From: Lineus longissimus
Taxonomy: Eukaryota; Nemertea; Pilidiophora; Heteronemertea; Lineidae
DNA length: 64,000 nucleotides
Assembly: GCF_910592395.1 (NCBI RefSeq)
Contig: NC_088326.1
Span: forward strand, 11,599,001-11,663,000
Reading direction: 5' to 3'
The translations under genes were made by a program, and so were the position numbers. The notes below the pieces were generated by a model that saw only the letters and a list, made by a program, of their open reading frames with translations, was not told where the DNA came from and did not search any database. Positions 56,740-64,000 of this stretch are shown here, piece after piece; the stretch's first letter is position 1; each line of letters starts with the position of its first letter.

Positions 56740-58956
56740 TCACAATCGTCTCAAATTTTTCTTGCTCCGTTTTGTCGCTACACCGCCCATCTTTGTCCGA
56801 TTCCCTTCGACGACCGAACAAGGTTTTGAGCCATGAAACGCCATGCGACACTTGATGCAGTAATCGTACAAACAGGTCTGTTTCGTGCAACGCCCTCTCT
56901 CTTGCACCTTGTGAACCTTGGCCGGGAAGACGCAGCGTGGACATTGGTCAAGATATTCCTCGTTCTTTAACTTTGAAGCCTCCTGGAATGAGAGAGGGGA
57001 GATTTAAGAACTGTGTTTTTTAAAATCTCCCATAGCAACCAACCATGGTATATTCCGGTCTGACGTGCGATCCCTTTGTTTTTAAAGAGTTCTAATAGCT
57101 CTAAGATTTCAAGTTCTAGCCCAAGTGGTATAGGCTATGGTGAACCCTTAATACATGTAAATGAATACTAATACCAACCTGCACATACTGTTCACCCCTG
57201 GTCAGAAGCTTGGTTGGTGAGATGGGCAGAGCAGTTGACAACTTCTCTTTATTCTGTAGGAACGAGTTGCATGAAAGGGCTGGCTTCTTCCGAGACGTTA
57301 GATCGGTCGATGCAGCTACTGATGCTGCTGCTCTCAGCTTCAGCTTCTGTAGGTTCTCCTAAAAGAGGAGGACATTCATGATTATTTTATTATCGAAAAA
57401 CAACTGTAACAATGACAATTACTTAACATGGAGTACATGTCATAATTCTTAAAAAAACAGTGTTCTCCACAAGGGCATTTGTCAGGGCGTCCCATCCTAC
57501 TTTGGAATCTTACCACTCCAAATGTACCTTGGAAGAGCCACCCTACCCCATGGTCTGGAGAGCTATGCAAAAGGAATCTCAAAGTCTAACTCAACTTTGA
57601 GTGATCTTATCTACGCAGTATGTTTTTAACTCTGTACAATGTTCTGGCAACTTTTAAACTCCAAACTGACCACTGATCTTTTCCAGTTCCACAGTGCTCT
57701 GCATGCAACAATTAAACACATACCTTGCCCAAGAACAGAGCCTTGTCCCTAGATTTCGTCTTATCATCTTTTAGTCGCTGCCTCGTCCGCGTGTCCTCTA
57801 GACACACCCTCTTCCACGTCCTACTGACAGAACAGACGCACTTTAAGTCCTTCACGTCCAGCTTACTGAAGATGAGACGCAAACATGGCCACGCTCCCTT
57901 GTTGTGAAGTGCCGAAACGATATCAACAGCTTCGATGCCAATTTTCCGTCCGATCATGGCGTCTCGGAATGTTTGATATGAAGGCGAATGCTTTTCTAAG
58001 GCTTCTTCGAATGTGAGTTGTTTCACTTCAGCAGATATTGGAAACGGGGGTAGCGGAATGTAGGGCATTGGAGGGACGAGCGCAATGTCTTTGTTACTGG
58101 CGCAAGACAGATTCTGAGTGTTTTCCATCACGGAGGACGCAGTGCTGTTGAAAGTCTGGTAGCCTGAGTCATTGTGGCTCACAACAGACAAGTCCATGCA
58201 GGTTGAGAGAATCGAATTATTGCTTAGAGATCGGTCAGACTGGACTGAAATATTTGTAAAGTCTGCTTCGCCTTTGGTGGGGACCTGACAGTGACAGTAA
58301 CATGGCGCATCACTCTCGTCTCGAAGCGAATCCTTGTGTAGTTGAGTAACCGAGGCAACTGGGAGGCGTTTTCTACTCCAGGGAGGAGACGATAGAGGTT
58401 TCTTGAATTCAAACGACGACGAAATCACATCTGGGGCTGGTAAACTAGTGTCACTTTCATTCATGTCCTGTGTTGTCGCGTTTTCAACTGGCTTCATCGT
58501 TTCGTTACTTTGGAGAGAACTATCACTATCAGGTTTATTTTCACACTTTTTCAGTTCGTCCTCTCCCTCGATGATGACGAAGCTGTCCAAGTCAAAAGCT
58601 GGAACACCAGGAACTCTAAAAGAGGTGTCTGTTTTATGATTTTCTTCTCCACTTGGCGTACAAACGGAATTGTCGCTAACGAATGTTTCGAGGACAGGGA
58701 GACTGGGTGTTCGTAAAAGGCAGCCGTCAACTTCATCAAACGATGGTAACTCCAGTGGGAGGCTGCGTCGCGAGTGGGGCGTACTGGTACTGAGGGACCG
58801 GCCGTCGTGTGGTCCGACATAGATGTGAGGTCTTGTAAGGCATGTTGTCTGACGTCTCCCGTCACGCTGGTCGAGTTCGGAAATCGGGGAGAGCATGATG
58901 AAAGACGGCAGGGTCTCTTCATTTTGACGTTCAACTTTTTCTCGGTCCTTTGCCAT
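56740..58956 (-). CDS. FBXO5: Emi1/Emi2-type F-box protein, APC/C inhibitor
   Basis: Three coding exons on the minus strand: 58956-57724, 57358-57179 and 56982-56740, all phase 0, total 551 residues. The F-box-like region is about 346-390 (IFSKLDVKDLKCVCSVSRTW). A C6HC zinc-binding region follows: Cys485, 488, 503, 508, 513, 516, His521, Cys526. The protein ends in a basic RL tail, SKKNLRRL, the docking tail of Emi proteins. DSGYQT at 263-268 fits a beta-TrCP phosphodegron (DSGxxS/T). Emi proteins block the anaphase-promoting complex and so stabilise cyclins in mitosis or meiosis. Length lies between human FBXO5 (447) and FBXO43 (708), so it may be the single pre-duplication orthologue; the symbol is therefore approximate. 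An acceptor just 5' of the ATG (exon edge 58965) implies an upstream UTR exon, perhaps ending at a GTAAGT donor whose exon edge is 59450. Minus-strand poly(A) signal at 56050-56045. Confidence 0.92.
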
Positions 58957-58965
58957 TTTTCAATT

Positions 58966-59800
58966 CTGAAAGTGAAAAAACATGTTCAGGCCTACAACAT
59001 GTACTGTAAGAAACAATGTCAATGAGTCAATCCAACCCAATGGCGACAAAAAGAAATTGGAAAAGACATGCATTTTTCTAATCTAGGCCCCCTTATCTAC
59101 TCTCTAACTAAGCTCGAGGCAAAAAATCAAATTCATTCGAAAATCAAATCAATATTCAATTCAAATGGAAACATCACAACAAAAACGCCTTCTTAAACTA
59201 CAAAAATCTTTACATTAGTTTAGTCAAAATAAGCGTACCGAATTGCTGAAATCTTCAAATGAGTCAACATCCAAATTCATGGAAATTTCCTCTGTTCTGG
59301 GCCCAGAAGATTTGTATACAAAATGTACATGGATTCCCTGTGTATTTTTGGAGGGCTTTCAGAGTTGTGGGCTTTCAACAAAGTGACTGAAAAAACTCCT
59401 AAATATGGTGCGATTGCAAAAATAACGGCTCTGATATTTAGATACTTACTAGTTCTATCAAACTGGATCAATAAAAACAAAATTTGAGCAACCGAAAGTG
59501 ACTTTGCGTAAAATTATTCGATGAGATTTTAAAATTTGGCTCCACTCTGGCAAGCTTTGTTGTTTAAAACTTCCCTCCCAAGCCGACCAATCAGCGACCA
59601 CTATTTACTCGTGTTGCATCTAAAAAATGGAATTTAACTCTGAAACGTTTAATTTTAGATTCACCAAAAATCCATTAATGGATAAGTATGATGTAAAAAT
59701 TTAAGATAAAGAAGATCTTATTAATCTATCCATACTGTTTTGAACGTCTTATTTACATCCAAGCTTAAATGTGGATATTTTGTAGTCTGTATGCCGTATT
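58966..59800. promoter_or_regulatory. FBXO5 5' region
   Basis: Contains the probable intron before the FBXO5 start codon and a candidate UTR exon with donor at exon edge 59450. A CCAAT box lies at about 59586 (GACCAATCAGCG), in range of a promoter. Exact start sites are not visible. Confidence 0.45.
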
Positions 59801-59809
59801 GTTTACGAC

Positions 59810-60752
59810 CAAGGAGGATACCGCGGTGACGTCACGGCTTTTCCAAGATGGCGCTGCATATTGTAAACAAACTCGATCCACGGCCAAGGGAAAATCAAGT
59901 CATCAAAAAAGTTAGATTTTTCGCATCAAATCAGAGTTATTAGTACTTTTCTGCTATGAAATAAGTCTTCAGACAATAAGCTATCATTTGAATAATGAAA
60001 AGTGCTGTTTTGATGGGGAAAAATAGGGTTTTTTAAACCAAATAGCGGGGCACCGATCTTCCAAAATTAGCGATGGTTTAAAACAGTCTCCCAGATATGG
60101 GGCAATCTCTTCATTATCATAATGGGATTTGGAGGCATGTTTACAGATTTTATAAGTTCGAGACCTGCAGGACCTAAAACTCGCATAGATCCCCATAGAT
60201 CCCCTCTATTTGTCGAGTTAGCGCCCCTGTAAGATCATGCATTTTCGGACACTAGAACGAAATCTTCCTGCGGATATCGCGGTTTCGGTGATGATTTAAG
60301 GAGAAATTGACTGTTCTTAGAGTTGTATGGGACAGAAATGAGTTCATACTTCATGAATACATGAATATATTATGATATGGGCGGGCTTCTAAGTCAAAAC
60401 AATAACAAACTCAACTGCATCTCTACTGTATATTGCGTAGTGCATTGCCTAGTGTATTTCGTAGTGTATTTTAGCGGAGACATTATTTCCGCACTTTGGC
60501 CACGCCAAACGTCTTTTTTATTCGTGGAAGTTGATCTGCTCTGTAAATATTATTTTACACAGGAAGAATCCATACTAGGTATTGCAATATTTCATGTCTT
60601 TTGGTGTTTTTGTGTACAGGAGCGCACCAGACAGTGTGACGTGGAGATGTGTTCAGTGCTGCTGCTGTCAGTAGACTGAATCTGATTGGCCATAGCGATC
60701 AGTAATATGGGTCGGGATCACGTGATGTGACGTCACCGCGGTATCCTCCTTG
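59810..60752. mobile_element. DNA transposon, non-autonomous, 26-bp TIRs, 9-bp target duplication
   Basis: Both ends carry the same 26 bp inverted (CAAGGAGGATACCGCGGTGA and on to CGTCAC), perfect match. The flanks are GTTTACGAC at 59801-59809 and again at 60753-60761, a 9-bp direct repeat. Length 943 bp, no transposase frame. The long target duplication suits Mutator-like or related superfamilies. It sits between the FBXO5 and CENPO 5' ends. Confidence 0.92.
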
Positions 60753-60874
60753 GTTTACGACTTCAAGTTCTGTATTTTAGAAGAAGCCGTATTAAAAATG
60801 GTGGCAAATTTAAAGAAATCTCTTGATTCCTTCATAATTTTGCAATAATTCTGCTGCTTTATTTAGTTCATATA

Positions 60875-63554
60875 ATGGCGACGATAAACAGACACTATGC
60901 CAAAGGTACAAAGATAAAGTAGACAAAGTTCTAGGGCAAAATCTGTTCTCAGAAACACGTTTGAAGGCAAAATGTGCATATACTTTTGTTAAAAAATGAA
61001 TTGGTTGTTTTATTGCAGTTTAGTAAACTGAAGTAAAAAAAATCCAAAACAGCCGTTTGTCAAACCTATCATTTATTGGTCCTTTTTGAAGTAAATGTAG
61101 CTTGACAATTTACGCCCTTGGCTAGACGCTACTGTACCTTGAGTGATAGCTCCGATCGAACTGGTTTTCATTGATTGATGTCACTATCAGTGATGATCGA
61201 CTCTGATTGCCCCCCCCCCCCCGGCACAGTGGATCCAACTGTCTCTGTAATGAAATAAACTGGTACAGTGGTTGTTGTGTGCTAACAATAAACATACCTT
61301 TCCAGTGAATGTTTTTGAAGAACTACAAAACTTGGAGCTGAGAGCCATACAGCTTGAACAGACAAGAAAAGAAGACACTAGACATGACCAGAAATTGAGG
61401 GACCTGAAGGGAAAGCTGGAGAAACTGACGGCAAAGAGAGATGACCTGAGGAGGCAGCTCAAGGGAGGCCCAAAAGAGGTAATATGATATACATGACAAC
61501 TGAGACCACTGTCTATTTTTTTGAATCTGGAGAAAAACCATCACTCAAAAAATTGTATTATGGAATTGTACATTTAAATTTGAGGCCAATAGGTTAAAGG
61601 GGCACACCGTGGCATAGGCCTTTAAAATGTGCTGTATTGACACCTCGACCTAAAGTTTCTTCGATAAACTATTCGACAGGCTATGACATGTTTGCAGCTT
61701 TGAGTATTTTGTTACAGGTAGTCGCTGAAGCACTGACGACTGGCAGGAAGATGTCTGCAGATGAGAGATCGAACCTAGAGGCAACACTACAAGATGCTGA
61801 GTTGAAGAGGGTGCAAGAATTGCAATCACTTTATCGACTCACAGGTAGGTTTAAAGGGGCACCGAGAAAACGTTGAAAAAGAAGAAGAAATCAAAGTAGT
61901 TTTGAAATTCCTCCTCCTTTTTATTTCCATTTTAGGAACCTCAACCGACCTGGTCGAAAAAAACGTCTTGCGTTGGAGATTCGACACCTCCTACAAAGGA
62001 GAGTTCTTCGAGCCGTATTACGTCGAAATCAAGGTTGACCCAAACGTTCCTTCGTCTGCGCTGCATCACACCTTGCCTCTGTTTATCCCACTGGACGAAC
62101 TGATGGAGCACCACCTATATCACGATGTGAAAGGATTTGTGGAAGCGGTGCATCAGTATCTCATCCCGTTTGTGATGCGGCGGGAGGAAGTTCTAAAGAT
62201 GGAGGTATGTAATTCAACTTCCATCCGTAAAATAAACTTCGGTGTTAGTTTTGATTACAACTTAAAATACAACATCGACTTGAGGTGAAGGTATATTGCG
62301 ATTCCTTCCTTTAACTTCTTATTACATGTATTATCATTCTGCAATTGAAATTTTTGGGATGCACCGTAGGCAGTCTGCCCGCTTTCGGAAACAATGTTGG
62401 CTGTCCTAAAGAGTTCTACCACAGAGCCCCAGAGCTTTGAGGTCAGGATGGTGCCCTTCGGCTAGTAATCCTCCCAATTCTTCAGCACATTCTTCATTTG
62501 ACCTTCAAGTTAGATTGTGCTGCGCTGGTGTAACAGTTTAAAATGTCCTAGGATGGAGTGTCTTGTTAACAAGCAATTCTATCATGCAGTGTCAGTCTTT
62601 GAGTTATTAATGGTCATGATCTCTCAATGACTTTATATCTTAATGCGTTATAATTCACATGCAGACCACACACTTCAAATTTGGCTTTCTACTTTTCAGA
62701 GAAAATTTGACGACAACATCGATACAGATATCAGCGTCAGTGGCAGTTACGATTGCATAAGTTTCACCTTGGTTGACGTCAAGTACTTCGAAGAGCCCCT
62801 CGACATCCGGTTGGTTTATGACGATTTGAAAGATCATGCGCCCTCAAGGATTTCGATATCTCCTCCAGGTACGGTCTACCATCCCCATTGTCTTTAGTGC
62901 TGACCAGGTTGGCATCTTGAAGGCTGCTTCCTGCAACTCCCCATTGATTTTCATCAGCCCACTCACTTCCAGTGTTCTCCAACTTTTCCCAGTTCGACTC
63001 TGTCGGGATGCACACCAAAAGCATGACCTTTGCACGTGTATCACCTTTTATTTCGAAAAGAAGTTTGCTCTAGCAAGTCTGAAACAAAATATTGACTGCA
63101 AATCTTGAGCTATGGACAAAAACACTACTGTAGATTTTGAATCAGTGGTAGAATGTATTGACTTGGTGGTAAGGCTCAATGGTATGAACCTTGACTTGGC
63201 AGAAGGTAGGCAACAAATGGGAGTTTGACTTGGAGAGCACTGCTCCAAAACTCCTGAGCTCCCTCCTGCCTCAGATAAGCTGCTCTGCTGAACCGTGGTC
63301 TTGGTCCAAAGACCTGTTAGTGAGAGGACTCAAAACTCATACATAAGTAGTGTTAGGCTAACCTATAGAAGCAAGAGTGTCGACCTTTATTGTTTTCCTT
63401 TTGTATTTCAGAAGGATCTGAGGTGACTTCGAGCGGCCGGCAGGTGATAGCTCAGTATACCGATCTACTCTCTCGTCGACCACTGTCGGAGGCGGTCGAG
63501 TCAATCATTACAGGACGAATGGACTTATCTGGTAGCTCACCACCGAAGAACTGA
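60875..63554 (+). CDS. CENPO: Centromere protein O (CENP-O/Mcm21-like), kinetochore CCAN subunit
   Basis: Six coding exons: 60875-60905, 61306-61478, 61718-61844, 61936-62204, 62700-62868 and 63412-63554, phase-consistent, 303 residues (human about 300). Residues 12-68 form a charged coiled coil (ELQNLELRAIQLEQTRKED and on); YRLTGTS near 107-113 opens the RWD-type region, which contains LHHTLPLFIPLDEL, the segment best matching CENP-O. In vertebrates CENP-O works in the CENP-O/P/Q/U/R complex of the constitutive centromere network. The short first exon (10 codons, MATINRHYAK) is inferred from phase and a GTACAA donor; it is the least certain part. The stop codon sits inside the first unit of a 74-bp tandem array that runs off the window. 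The start codon lies 114 bp from the target duplication of a DNA transposon. Confidence 0.88.
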
Positions 63555-64000
63555 GGTCGTCTTCTGAGACTCATCTGCAAATTCACTGATGACTGAAAAA
63601 CAGTATTTTTCAGTTGTGACAGCTGTCTTTAGTGTTGAAAGAGACTTATCTGCACATTGTCATTTAAGGAGAATGGACTCATCTGCAAATTCACCACTGT
63701 AGAGCTGAGGTGGTCCTCAGTTGTGAAAGTTGTCTTTAGTTGAGAAATAGACGTGTCTGTGAATTCACCACTGAAGCGCTGAGGTGGTCTTCAGTTGTGA
63801 AAGCAGTCTTTGGTGGGGAAATGGACCTATGTGCAAATTCACCACTGAAGAACTGAGCAGTAATTCTGTTGTGGAAGTTGTTTTTAGTTGAGAAATGGAC
63901 TTGTAGGCAAATTCACCACTGAACAACTGACGTCGTCTTCAGTTGAGAAAGGTCATTTTAGGAGAAGAGACTTATTTGGAAATTCACCACTGTATGACTG
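63519..64000 (+). repeat. 74-bp tandem array starting in the last CENPO codons
   Basis: Units begin ATGGACTTATCTG at 63519 (coding), then at about 63673, 63747, 63821, 63895 and 63966, with more degenerate ones between 63569 and 63642. Each has AATTCACCACTGAAG-ACTGAGG-GTC. The first unit holds the last 12 codons and the stop of CENPO. The array runs off the window. Confidence 0.88.

Noticed and set aside
56711-56944. 77-codon minus-strand frame in the FBXO5 last exon
   Set aside because: A shifted frame of the same exon; the frame continuing from the acceptor at 56982 gives the zinc-binding region and RL tail, so no frameshift needs to be invoked.

Overview
This is animal nuclear DNA, most likely from a marine invertebrate bilaterian. 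The genes are split by GT-AG introns, spacers are AT-rich, microsatellites and short terminal-inverted-repeat elements are abundant, and the coding content is eukaryotic: a PRL phosphatase, a chaperonin subunit, an Emi-type F-box protein and a kinetochore protein. I cannot settle the phylum from the sequence. Exon coordinates below were built by hand from splice sites and reading phase, and each multi-exon model closes in frame.

Layout. (1) 1-17.7 kb: a young tandem array of four nearly identical single-exon genes (789-2492, 7784-9487, 11065-12480, 13959-15428). They encode type II membrane proteins with a 12-residue repeat stalk, one N-glycosylation sequon per repeat, and a luminal domain carrying motifs I associate with GH130/GT108-type mannoside phosphorylases and transferases. 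Each copy carries the same flanks: a (CAAT)n-tailed retroelement-like segment upstream, a 28-bp minisatellite downstream, and a perfect-looking hairpin. (2) 17.7-30 kb: no gene I can support, but microsatellites, a tandem array, and several inverted-repeat elements, one family with clear 5-bp target duplications. (3) 30-37.7 kb: a PTP4A (PRL) phosphatase in five coding exons, preceded by an array of about 130 bp repeats, each ending in a splice-acceptor-like site. (4) 37.7-46 kb: its 3' flank and non-coding DNA with two minisatellites. (5) 46-54.1 kb: a mitochondrial crotonase-family gene (minus strand) and TCP1/CCT1 (plus strand), whose start codons are 207 bp apart, a compact bidirectional promoter; a tRNA-Ala lies in a TCP1 intron. 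(6) 56.7-63.6 kb: FBXO5/Emi-like (minus) and CENPO-like (plus), head to head and separated by a 943-bp DNA transposon with 26-bp inverted ends and a 9-bp target duplication.

How the genes relate. TCP1, FBXO5, CENPO and PTP4A are housekeeping or cell-division genes in a normal dispersed arrangement. The glycosidase-like array is the accessory part. It is evolving by unequal exchange: copies 1 and 2 have 12 stalk repeats, copies 3 and 4 have four, copy 4 is a mosaic, and copy 4 has lost the shared stop codon and gained a hydrophobic tail. A second theme is tandem repeats templated on exon edges (PTP4A 5' exon, TCP1 exons 5 and 7, CENPO last exon), which creates decoy splice sites or repeats the end of a coding exon.
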